Assembly: GCF_014646335.1 (NCBI RefSeq)
Contig: NZ_BMNG01000001.1
Coordinates: 62,001-126,000, forward strand
Direction: 5' to 3'
From: Streptomyces lasiicapitis
GTDB lineage: Bacteria; Actinomycetota; Actinomycetes; Streptomycetales; Streptomycetaceae
DNA: 64,000 bases
The translations under genes were made by a program, and so were the position numbers. The notes beneath the pieces are model-generated. The model searched no databases. It saw nothing but the letters and a program-made list of their open reading frames with translations, and was not told where the DNA came from. This document shows positions 7,873-15,449 of the stretch, one piece after another; the stretch's first letter is position 1; each line of letters starts with the position of its first letter.

Positions 7873-8205
7873 CTACGCCTTGGCGACAGCGGGCGAAGCG
7901 TCCTCGAGCAGCGGCTCGACCTCGCGCACGACGTTGCGCTCCACGAAGAACGCGGCCGTGGGGATCGTGCCGGAGACCAGCACCCAGAGCAGCTTGCCGA
8001 ACGGCCACTTCGCCTTGGAGCCGAGGTCGAAGGCGAAGACCAGGTAGATGATGAAGAGGACGCCGTGGATCTGGGAGACCGCGAGCGTCAGGCCTTCGGC
8101 CTTGTCGAAGCCGTACTTGACCACCATGCAGGCGCAGAGGATCAACAACATGACGGCGGTGACGTAGGCCATTACCCGATAGCGGGTCAGCACGCTGCGT
8201 TTCAT
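7873..8205 (-). CDS. DUF3817 integral membrane protein
   Basis: A 110-residue protein with three predicted membrane segments (about 10-32, 40-62, 72-92 of MKRSVLTRY...). It carries the family features IHGVLFIIYLVFAFDL and IPTAAFFVERNVV. The ATG at 8205 was chosen because the longer frame upstream runs through the intergenic repeat at 8258-8322. Homologous to the second DUF3817 protein at 20328-20672. Function unknown. It lies just upstream of icmA on the same strand. Confidence 0.85.
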   Translation of the reverse strand: MKRSVLTRYRVMAYVTAVMLLILCACMVVKYGFDKAEGLTLAVSQIHGVLFIIYLVFAFDLGSKAKWPFGKLLWVLVSGTIPTAAFFVERNVVREVEPLLEDASPAVAKA

Positions 8206-8257
8206 GACGACGAGCGTAGCCCGCACCCTCACGCGATCTTCCGGCGCCCCGGAAGGA

Positions 8258-8322
8258 CAGCCCGTCCGGCGATTGAGGACGAGGCCCGGAGGGCCGAAAG
8301 GCGGGGAAAGGGGCGCAGCCCC
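8258..8322. repeat. Interspersed intergenic element, copy 1
   Basis: Starts CAGCCCGTCCGGCGATTGAG and ends GGGGAAAGGGGCGCAGCCCC. It shares its ends with copies at 52305-52356 and 59024-59089, with variation in the middle. It lies between the MarR stop and the DUF3817 start. GAGGCCCGGAGGGCC in the middle can fold. Confidence 0.75.
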
Positions 8323-8324
8323 AT

Positions 8325-8834
8325 TTACTGATCGTCGAAGTCCTGCGCAGCAACCCGCAGGGGACGCAGCATCGCGAAGATCTCCCCGCACTCCTCCGCG
8401 TCGTACACACCCAGCCCGAAGTCCATCGCCATCAGCTCCCGCGTAGCCTCCTCGACGACCTCGCGCCCCTTCTCCGTGATGGAGGCAAGCGTCCCGCGCC
8501 CGTCGTTGGGGTTCGGCCGCTTGTCGACGAGCCCGGACCGGACAAGCCGGTCCACCGTGTTCGTGACGGACGTCGGATGCACCATGAGCCGCTCGCCGAT
8601 CTTCGACATCGGCAGCTCCCCGGCCTTGGAGAAGGACAGCAGCACCAACGCCTCGTACCGAGCGAAGGTCAGCCCGTACGGCTTGACGACCGCGTCGACC
8701 TCCGCGAGCAGGATCTGGTGCGCGCGCATGATGGAGGTGATGGCGCCCATGGCGGGCACCGACCCCCAGCGCTGCTTCCAGAGTTCGTCGGCGCGGGCGA
8801 TGGGATCGAAGGGGAGACTGAGCGGCTTCGGCAC
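8325..8834 (-). CDS. MarR family transcriptional regulator
   Basis: A winged-helix regulator of about 169 residues. The recognition region is LPMSKIGERLMVHPTSVTNTVDRLVRSGLV, followed by a wing with RPNPNDGRGTLASIT, the MarR signature (D.R). The GTG at 8834 gives VPKPLSLPFD and has AAGG 7 bp upstream, overlapping the stop of the MFS gene. An ATG at 8861 would overlap that gene by 17 bp. The ligand is unknown. It follows the MFS transporter by 10 bp, so transporter and regulator are probably one operon. Confidence 0.88.
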   Translation of the reverse strand: MPKPLSLPFDPIARADELWKQRWGSVPAMGAITSIMRAHQILLAEVDAVVKPYGLTFARYEALVLLSFSKAGELPMSKIGERLMVHPTSVTNTVDRLVRSGLVDKRPNPNDGRGTLASITEKGREVVEEATRELMAMDFGLGVYDAEECGEIFAMLRPLRVAAQDFDDQ

Positions 8835-8844
8835 AGCGTCGACC

Positions 8845-10299
8845 TTAGTCCCCGGCCACATACCGGTCAGCCCCAGTCTCAGGATTCGGCTGCACGTTCG
8901 CCACGGCTGCCGCGCGTCCCGTCGACCGGACCTCGCGGGCCAGGACCAGGCAGTACGCCGTGCCGAGCACCCCGGCGGCAGCCACGACCGTACTCACCGC
9001 GAAGAACTCCGCCGCGAGCCCGGCGAGCGCCATGCCCGCGCCCTGGAGCGTCATCAGGCCCGCCGTGTGCACGGTCATCGCGCGGCCGCGCAGCTCCGGC
9101 GGCACGGAGTCGACGAACCAGCGGTCGAGGCCGAGGGTGTACGCGGATCCGGCGCCGGCGAGAAGCAGCGCGGGCAGCGCCCAGGCCAGGCCGGGTGTGA
9201 AGCCGTACGCGATCAGCGGGAGCAGGGTGGTCGCGGCGAGCGGGAGCACGATGCGGGAGCGGGCGGCCGCGGTGAGCGCGGACCCGGCGTACACCTCGCC
9301 CGCGATGGTGCCGACGGGCATCGCGCACATCAGCAGGCCGACCCCGGCGGAGCCCACGCCGATCTGGTCGGCGTAGGGGGCGGCGAGGGCCTCCGGGGCG
9401 ACGGCGAACATCGGGGGCGCCCAGAGCAGGAGCAGCAGCGCGCGGACCCGGCGGTTGCCGAGGACCTCGCGGGCACCGGCGAGCGAGTACCGCATGAGCG
9501 CGGCCCCCTCGCTGCTCCCTTCGCCACTCCCGTCCCCGCCGCTCCGCGCGGGCCGCCGCTTCGTACCGGACCGCAGCAGCAGCGCGGACGCCGCGAACGT
9601 CACGACGGTGATGACGAGCGCTCCGCGCGGGGAGACGACGGTGAGCAGTACGCCGCCGAGGCCGAAGCCGACGAGTACGGCGCTCTGCGACACCATCCGC
9701 AGCAGGGAGCGCCCGAGCACGAACAGGTCGCCGTCGCCCAGGACGTCGGTGAGGGTCGCCATCCGGGTGCCGTTGAACACCGGCGACACGGCGGCGATCA
9801 GGCAGCGCAGCGCGAGCAGTCCGGCGACGGGCGTCGCGGGCAGCGCCATCAGGACCGCGCACGCGGCGCACAGCAGATCGCAGGAGACCAGGACGCGGCG
9901 CGGCGGGTACCGGTCGGCGACCCCGGCGAACAGCGTCCCGCCCACGAGGTACGGCAGCATCCCCAGCGCGAAGGCCAGCGCGCTGAGCAGCGGCGACCCG
10001 GTCAGCTCGTACACGAGCACGGTCAGCGCGATCTCGCTGACGACGACGCCGAGCAACGACATCGCGTGCGCGACGAACACCACCCGGAACTCGGGCACCC
10101 CGAAGACCCGCCGATACCCACCGGCCGCCTCGCCGTCACCGGACGCGGTCGCTTCGGCCGGACCCCCCGCACCGTCCGAACCCCCGGCGTCCACCACGCC
10201 CGACGCCCCCGCCGCAGCCGCCCCACCCCGCGTCTCAGTCGTGTCCGGCACCACAGGTGCCCCCTGCGCCCCAGCCCCGCGCCTTCGCCCCTCAGTCAT
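8845..10299 (-). CDS. MFS transporter
   Basis: About 484 residues with 12 predicted membrane segments and a long, disordered Gly/Ala/Glu-rich N-terminal tail (about 60 residues) before YRRVFGVPEFRVVFVAHAMSLLG. The first cytoplasmic loop has GVADRYPPRRVL, an MFS A-motif. A polar Gly/Ser insert at mid-protein is the central loop. The ATG at 10299 has AGGGTGA upstream. It resembles MFS proteins annotated as drug or macrolide exporters; the substrate is undefined. It is divergent from the ArsR-type gene and upstream of the MarR gene. Confidence 0.85.
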   Translation of the reverse strand: MTEGRRRGAGAQGAPVVPDTTETRGGAAAAGASGVVDAGGSDGAGGPAEATASGDGEAAGGYRRVFGVPEFRVVFVAHAMSLLGVVVSEIALTVLVYELTGSPLLSALAFALGMLPYLVGGTLFAGVADRYPPRRVLVSCDLLCAACAVLMALPATPVAGLLALRCLIAAVSPVFNGTRMATLTDVLGDGDLFVLGRSLLRMVSQSAVLVGFGLGGVLLTVVSPRGALVITVVTFAASALLLRSGTKRRPARSGGDGSGEGSSEGAALMRYSLAGAREVLGNRRVRALLLLLWAPPMFAVAPEALAAPYADQIGVGSAGVGLLMCAMPVGTIAGEVYAGSALTAAARSRIVLPLAATTLLPLIAYGFTPGLAWALPALLLAGAGSAYTLGLDRWFVDSVPPELRGRAMTVHTAGLMTLQGAGMALAGLAAEFFAVSTVVAAAGVLGTAYCLVLAREVRSTGRAAAVANVQPNPETGADRYVAGD

Positions 10300-10344
10300 G
10301 CCGTCACCCTGGCGGCACCCCGCGACGGCTCCTAAAGTTTCGGC

Positions 10345-10361
10345 TCCAGGCGAATCCTGGA
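10345..10361. promoter_or_regulatory. Palindrome between divergent MFS and ArsR genes
   Basis: TCCAGG-CGAAT-CCTGGA, perfect 6-bp arms, in the 103-bp divergent intergenic region. A candidate operator for the ArsR-type regulator, which would then control both itself and the transporter. Confidence 0.45.
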
Positions 10362-10402
10362 CGGGGGCCAAGGCGCCGTCACACCCAAGGGAGAGCGTCC
10401 GC

Positions 10403-11383
10403 ATGCCCTTTCAGCTGCACTTCGGGGAGAGCGATCTGCTGCGGTGCCGGTTCGCGGTGTCGCCGTTGTGGGAGACGCAGGAGGCCGTGCGGACGCTGAA
10501 GCGGCGCGAGCGGCACGGGTACCACCCGGCGTGGCTGCGCGGGGTCCGGGAGGCGAGGGCGGGCCTCGATCTGGAGGCCGTGTGGCTGCTGATGCCGCCG
10601 CGGGGGCACAGCCCGGACTTCCTGGGGCCGCCGCCGCTCGGCCCCGCGGCGACCTTCGACGAGGAGATCGCGGCGGTGCGCGCGGCCGACCCGGAGGCCG
10701 CCCGTGACGACATGGCGAAGGCGCTCGCCGAGACGCCCGGCGCGGCCGAGAGCGCGACCGGGCGCCGCCTCCTCGCCGAACCGGCGCGCGCGGTGGCCGA
10801 GTTGGCGGACGCCATGGAGGCGGCCTGGCACGCCCTGGTCGAGCCGTACTGGCCCCGCCTGCGCGCCCTGCTCGAAGCGGATGTCACGTACCACTCGCGG
10901 CGGCTCGCCGAAGTCGGCCTCGGCGCCCTGCTGCCGGAGCTGGACCGGCGTCTGGCCTGGGACGCGGGGACGCTCACCGCGCAGTGGCGGGGGCGGCACG
11001 TGCGGCACCTGGACGGGCGCGGACTGGTCCTGATGCCCAGCGTCTTCAGCTGGCCCGACGTGATCAGCGGCTACGACCCGCCCTGGCAGCCGACCCTGGT
11101 CTACCCGGCCCGCGGCCTCGCCGGCCTGTGGTCCGCCCCCGCGGACCGCGCCCCCGACGCCCTCGCCCGCCTCCTCGGCCGCAACCGCGCCGCCGTCCTG
11201 GCCGCCCTGGCGGAGCCCGCCACCACATCGGCGCTCGCCGAACGCCTGGCCCTGGCCCCGTCGTCGGTCTCGGCCCATCTGTCGGCACTGCGCGCCGCGG
11301 GCCTGCTCGGCTCGCGCCGGTACGGGCACCAGGTCCTGTACGAGCGCACACCCCTGGGCACCGCCCTCGCGACAGGCGACTAA
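10403..11383 (+). CDS. ArsR-like winged-helix regulator with N-terminal DUF5937-type domain
   Basis: 326 residues. The first 230 or so (MPFQLHFGESDLLRCRFAVSP...) look like the DUF5937 domain found in Streptomyces ArsR-type regulators. The C-terminal 70 residues form a winged helix (TTSALAERLALAPSSVSAHLSALRAAGLL, then SRRYGHQVLYERT). No cysteine metal site of classical ArsR is evident, so metal sensing is unlikely. Start: ATG with GGGAGAG upstream. Divergent from the MFS gene, which it may control. Confidence 0.85.
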   Translation: MPFQLHFGESDLLRCRFAVSPLWETQEAVRTLKRRERHGYHPAWLRGVREARAGLDLEAVWLLMPPRGHSPDFLGPPPLGPAATFDEEIAAVRAADPEAARDDMAKALAETPGAAESATGRRLLAEPARAVAELADAMEAAWHALVEPYWPRLRALLEADVTYHSRRLAEVGLGALLPELDRRLAWDAGTLTAQWRGRHVRHLDGRGLVLMPSVFSWPDVISGYDPPWQPTLVYPARGLAGLWSAPADRAPDALARLLGRNRAAVLAALAEPATTSALAERLALAPSSVSAHLSALRAAGLLGSRRYGHQVLYERTPLGTALATGD

Positions 11384-11533
11384 GCGCTTCGCTGGATGTG
11401 CGGCGCGATGCCCCACACGTCCATCCCGGCACCCCCGCCCGCCCCGGCGGTGTCGCACGCCAAGGCGATACACCCCTTATGTCACGATTGCCGCACAACT
11501 CGCCTGCCCGTCACCGTCGCCCAAGGGGTCTGG

Positions 11534-12568
11534 ATGCACCGGCTGCTCCGTACGTTCACGGCACTCACGGCCGCCGCGGCCCTCGGCCTTACGGCGGGGT
11601 GCTCGTCCGGGTCCGGCTCGGGACCGGGCAAGGACGAGCGGGAGAAGAAGGGGGAGGCGGCGGCCGCGAGCCCGAAGGCCGCGGCGGCACCGCACCGCTT
11701 CTGGGTCGACCCGCAGAGCGAGGCGGCACGCCAGGTCAGACAGTGGCAGGAGGAGGGCCGCACCCAGGACGCCGAGGCGCTCAAGAGCATCGCCGACCAG
11801 CCGATGGCGGTCTGGCCGGCCGGGGACGACCCGGCGCCCGACATCGAGAAGGCCACCGCGGGCGCGGCGGACGAGGGCCGCACGGCCGTGCTCGTCGCCT
11901 ACAACATCCCGCACCGCGACTGCGGCCAGCACTCGGCGGGCGGCGCGCACGACGCCGCGTACTACCGCCAGTGGCTCGGCACGTTCGCCACCGCCATCGG
12001 GAACAACAAGGCCCTGGTGATCCTGGAGCCGGACGCGATCCCGCACATCGTGGACGGCTGCACCCCCGCGCAGTACCACGAGGAGCGCTACGAGCTCCTG
12101 TCGGAGGCGATCGAGCGCCTCAAGCGGCAGCCGAACGTCAAGGTCTATCTGGACGCGGGCAACCCCGGCTGGATCGACGTCGCGAGCAAGCTCACGCTGC
12201 CGCTGCGGCGGGCGGGCGTCGAGCGGGCCGACGGCTTCTCGCTCAACGTCTCCAACTTCCAGGGCGACGGGACCGTCAAGGCGTACGGCCGCCAGCTCTC
12301 CGCCACCGTCGGCGGCAAGCACTTCGTGATGGACTCCAGCCGCAACGGCAAGGGCCCCCTCGCGGGCGACCGGCAGGACGCCTGGTGCAACCCGCCCGGA
12401 CGCGGCCTCGGCACCCCGCCCACCGACCGCACCGGCGACCCGCTGCTGGACGCCTACCTGTGGATCAAGCGGCCCGGCGACTCGGACGGCCCGTGCCGCG
12501 GCGGCCCCGCCGCGGGACAGTGGTGGCCGGACTACGCGCTCGGGCTCGTGCGCAACGCGAAGGCGTAG
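11534..12568 (+). CDS. Glycoside hydrolase family 6 lipoprotein (endoglucanase-like)
   Basis: A 344-residue secreted enzyme for beta-1,4-glucan. The lipoprotein signal peptide ends in LTAGC with Cys23 as the lipidated residue, so it should be held on the outside of the membrane. GH6 signatures: YNIPHRDC (Asp129, proposed catalytic acid region) and LEPDAIPH (Asp167), then NVSNF and a C-terminal WIKRPGDSDGPC. No carbohydrate-binding module. Start: ATG at 11534 with AAGGGG upstream; longer frames lack a signal peptide. It lies about 900 bp from glxA, converging on it. It probably corresponds to CslZ, the GH6 enzyme linked to the CslA/GlxA tip glycan. Confidence 0.9.
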   Translation: MHRLLRTFTALTAAAALGLTAGCSSGSGSGPGKDEREKKGEAAAASPKAAAAPHRFWVDPQSEAARQVRQWQEEGRTQDAEALKSIADQPMAVWPAGDDPAPDIEKATAGAADEGRTAVLVAYNIPHRDCGQHSAGGAHDAAYYRQWLGTFATAIGNNKALVILEPDAIPHIVDGCTPAQYHEERYELLSEAIERLKRQPNVKVYLDAGNPGWIDVASKLTLPLRRAGVERADGFSLNVSNFQGDGTVKAYGRQLSATVGGKHFVMDSSRNGKGPLAGDRQDAWCNPPGRGLGTPPTDRTGDPLLDAYLWIKRPGDSDGPCRGGPAAGQWWPDYALGLVRNAKA

Positions 12569-12675
12569 CCGATCTGATGATCGAGTGGACGGTGTGTGGA
12601 GGTCAACTCACGGAGGCCGAAAGGCCGTTGGCCGAGCTGGCCAAAGCCCCGCGGTTGCTGGCAGCCTGAGGGCGC

Positions 12676-13434
12676 ATGGGGCGCGAAGACTTCTCTCAGG
12701 CGGGCTACGGCGTACGTTTCGAATGGGGCACCGCCGGAGCGAAACGCCTCGCGCCCTCCGTCGCCAGCCTGGTGATCGTCGACGTCCTTTCGTTCTCCAC
12801 GTCGGTGTCCGTCGCCGTGGAGTCCGGCTCCCGGGTCTTCCCGTATCCGTGGCGGGACGAGAGCGCCACGGCGTTCGCCCGGCAGATGGACGCCCGGCTC
12901 GCGGTGGGGCGGCGCGCGGTCACCGACGCCAGCCCCTGGTCCCTGTCCCCGGCCGCCCTGCGGCGCGCCCCGCTCGCGCCGCGCCTGGTGCTTCCCTCGC
13001 CCAACGGCTCGGCGATCGCCGCGTCGGCGGGTGAGGTGGCCGTCGCGGTCGGGTCGCTGCGCAACGCCACCGCCGTCGGCAAGTGGCTCAGCGCCCGCGG
13101 GCACGGCACTCCCGAACACCCCGTCGGCGTGATCGCGGCGGGCGAGCGCTGGCCCGACGGCACCCTGCGGCCCGCCCTGGAGGACCTGCTCGGCGCCGGC
13201 GCGGTGATCGCCGCGCTGCGCGCCCGCGGCGGTACGGCGCTGTCTCCGGAGTCCGACGCGGCCGCGTCCGCCTTCGTCGCGGCCGTGGACGTGGCGGACG
13301 CCGTCGCGTCCTGCTCCTCGGGGCGCGAACTGGCCGACGGCGGCTACGCGGAGGACGTGGAGATCGCGACGGAGCTGGACGCGTGCGCGGTGGTGCCGGT
13401 GCTGACGCGCGGGGCGTTCGTCGCGGCCGAGTGA
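12676..13434 (+). CDS. ComB family 2-phosphosulfolactate phosphatase-like protein
   Basis: 252 residues with the ComB-family pattern: VIVDVLSFSTSVSVAV near the start, LPSPNGS in the middle, and IAAGERWPDGTLRPALED as the Mg-binding and phosphatase-like region. Family members hydrolyse 2-phosphosulfolactate in coenzyme M synthesis in archaea. Streptomyces do not make that cofactor, so the true substrate is probably a different phosphate ester. GAGGG precedes the ATG. It lies 107 bp after the GH6 gene on the same strand and converges on glxA. A physiological link to the glycan genes is not established. Confidence 0.8.
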   Translation: MGREDFSQAGYGVRFEWGTAGAKRLAPSVASLVIVDVLSFSTSVSVAVESGSRVFPYPWRDESATAFARQMDARLAVGRRAVTDASPWSLSPAALRRAPLAPRLVLPSPNGSAIAASAGEVAVAVGSLRNATAVGKWLSARGHGTPEHPVGVIAAGERWPDGTLRPALEDLLGAGAVIAALRARGGTALSPESDAAASAFVAAVDVADAVASCSSGRELADGGYAEDVEIATELDACAVVPVLTRGAFVAAE

Positions 13435-13465
13435 ACGGCCCCGCGCTACTTGAAGTGCACCCACC

Positions 13466-15445
13466 TCACTTGACGTGCACCCACTTCGCCTCCGAAGAGG
13501 CCCCGTCCGCGTCCGTCACGAACAGCATGTACCAGCCGGGCGGCACAAGCGCCGTGTCCTCGCGCGGCACCTCCACCGTCACCGCGCCGGGCCCCTTGGT
13601 GAGCTTGAGGGCGATGGACCGCTGCTCCACGTCGGTGGTGTGCGTGACGGCGCTCGGCCGCATGAGCCGGGCCGAGACCAGCTTCTCCGGGTGCTCGGTA
13701 CGGAACGTCGCGCGGCCGTCGGCGGGCAGTTGCTCGGGGCCGACGCCGAGCACGGGACGGCCCTTGCCCGCCTTGTGCAGGGAGGGCGGGGTGTAGATCT
13801 CCATGCGCTGCTCGAAGTGGCCCAGCTTGGTGTTCTGGTCGTTGTCGAAGAGCGGGTCGGAGCCGAACGTGGCGACGCGCCCGTCGGGCAGGAGCAGCGC
13901 CTCGGAGTGGTAGTTGCGGCCGACCTTGGGCGAGGCGGCGTCACGGAAGGCACCCCGGCCGGCGTTCGCCCGCGGGTCGTAGAACTGGGCCTTGCGGATG
14001 TTGCTGCCGCTGCGGCCGCGGTAGTCGGAGGAGCCGTTGGTGGTGAACACCGAGTCGTCCGGCATGATCACGCTGTTCAAGTAGCGCGTGCCCTGCGGCA
14101 GTTCGGGCCCGGTCTTGAAGGCCGGGTTGTCCTGGCGCAGGTCGATGACGGCGGTGCGCCGGGTGGCCTTCTTGGACTCGCCGACGCCGCCACCGCCGAG
14201 GATCATCACCTTCTGGTCCTGGGCGGGCGGCAGCAGCACGGACGACGACGTCTCGGTCTGGTCGAGGTCGGCGAGGCCGGGCACCTTCTCGAACTTGTTG
14301 GTCTTGGGGTCCCACAGGCCCGGCGCGCGGCCCTTGGTGGCGGGGCCGTAACCGGCGTTGGACGCCGGGTAGAAGAGCTTGCCGCCCTTGGTGAGGAAGA
14401 GCGCCGGGTAGGTGGGGAAGTAGCGCTTGGGTCCGTCGGTCCACCGCTTGGTCTTCGGGTCGTAGATCTCGTTGTCGCCGGGGTCGACGACGCCGACGTC
14501 GTCGAGCCCGGACACGGCGAGCACCCGCCCGTCCTCCAGGCCGACCAGCGTCGGGTACCAGCGGGCCTTCTTCATCGGCTCCACGGGGAGGTACTTCTCG
14601 GCCGTCGGGTCGAATTCGTACGCCGCCTTGATGCCCTGGAAGTCCTGCTTGTCCATGGTGAGCTTCTCGGAGATGCCGTACGTGTTGTCGGCCTCCTTGC
14701 CGGTGAGGCCCTCGATCTCGTACTGCGCGGGCTTCTCCGTGACCGACTGCTCGCCGTCGTGGAGCGCCTCCACGAAGACGCGGGCCTCGCTCGCGACGAC
14801 CTTCGTCTTCCAGGGCTGCATCGCACCGCCCTTGGAGTACGTGATCTCGTAGTCCCGTTCGGCCTTGGGGACCTTCACGTCGAACTTGCTGACGTACTCG
14901 ACGCCGGAGGGCGAGCGGAACCTGGTGCCCTTCTTCAGGACGACGGGCTTGTCGGGGTTCTCGTTCTTCACCCGCATGCCGCCGCCGGCCCGCTCCACCT
15001 CGCCGTCGAGGAGTTCGTAGCGGGCGGTGCCGCCGGCCACCAGGAGGCGGCCGTCGGGGAGTTGGGCGTGGCCGGCGCAGAAGAAGTCCTCGGGGGTACG
15101 GATCTTCTTGAAGGTGTTCTTCGTCGGGTCCCACAGCACCGTGTCGAAGGACCCGGCGTCGAACTTCTTCTGCTCGTTCCCGGATCCGGCGACGATCAGC
15201 ACCTTGCCGGTGTGCAGCAGGGCCGCGTGGATGGCGTTGGTGCGGTACTCCTCAGGGATGCCGATCTGCTTCCACGACCCGTATTTCTTCTGGTAGCCGG
15301 GCTGCGCGATCTTGTACTCGTAGTACTTCTCCTCGGCGAAGGAGACCGCGGCCGGGGCGTTGAGGCCGATCAGGAGCGCGCCCGCGCCCACGCCGAAGGC
15401 GATCTTCTTGGAGCGCTTGGAGAGTTGGGGGAACCGGTGGGGCAT
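13466..15445 (-). CDS. glxA: GlxA-type radical copper oxidase
   Basis: A 659-residue membrane-anchored Kelch-propeller mono-copper oxidase. Residues 14-34 form a signal or anchor helix. Active-site motifs match galactose/glyoxal oxidases: Cys123 in FFCAGHAQLPDG and Tyr297 in KKARWYPTL as the likely Cys-Tyr cofactor, Tyr512-His513 in GRNYHSEALLLPDGR, and His602 in AVTHTTDVEQRS as copper ligands. The C-terminal 100 residues are the DUF1929 domain. In Streptomyces GlxA acts with CslA in making the hyphal-tip glycan. Start: ATG at 15445 with GGAGG inside the end of cslA; the two genes are 4 bp apart. Confidence 0.92.
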   Translation of the reverse strand: MPHRFPQLSKRSKKIAFGVGAGALLIGLNAPAAVSFAEEKYYEYKIAQPGYQKKYGSWKQIGIPEEYRTNAIHAALLHTGKVLIVAGSGNEQKKFDAGSFDTVLWDPTKNTFKKIRTPEDFFCAGHAQLPDGRLLVAGGTARYELLDGEVERAGGGMRVKNENPDKPVVLKKGTRFRSPSGVEYVSKFDVKVPKAERDYEITYSKGGAMQPWKTKVVASEARVFVEALHDGEQSVTEKPAQYEIEGLTGKEADNTYGISEKLTMDKQDFQGIKAAYEFDPTAEKYLPVEPMKKARWYPTLVGLEDGRVLAVSGLDDVGVVDPGDNEIYDPKTKRWTDGPKRYFPTYPALFLTKGGKLFYPASNAGYGPATKGRAPGLWDPKTNKFEKVPGLADLDQTETSSSVLLPPAQDQKVMILGGGGVGESKKATRRTAVIDLRQDNPAFKTGPELPQGTRYLNSVIMPDDSVFTTNGSSDYRGRSGSNIRKAQFYDPRANAGRGAFRDAASPKVGRNYHSEALLLPDGRVATFGSDPLFDNDQNTKLGHFEQRMEIYTPPSLHKAGKGRPVLGVGPEQLPADGRATFRTEHPEKLVSARLMRPSAVTHTTDVEQRSIALKLTKGPGAVTVEVPREDTALVPPGWYMLFVTDADGASSEAKWVHVK

Positions 15446-15449
15446 GGCG

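Noticed and set aside
12577..12669. 30-codon open frame between the GH6 and ComB-like genes
   Set aside because: No ribosome site and no resemblance to known small proteins; it contains short self-complementary segments instead.
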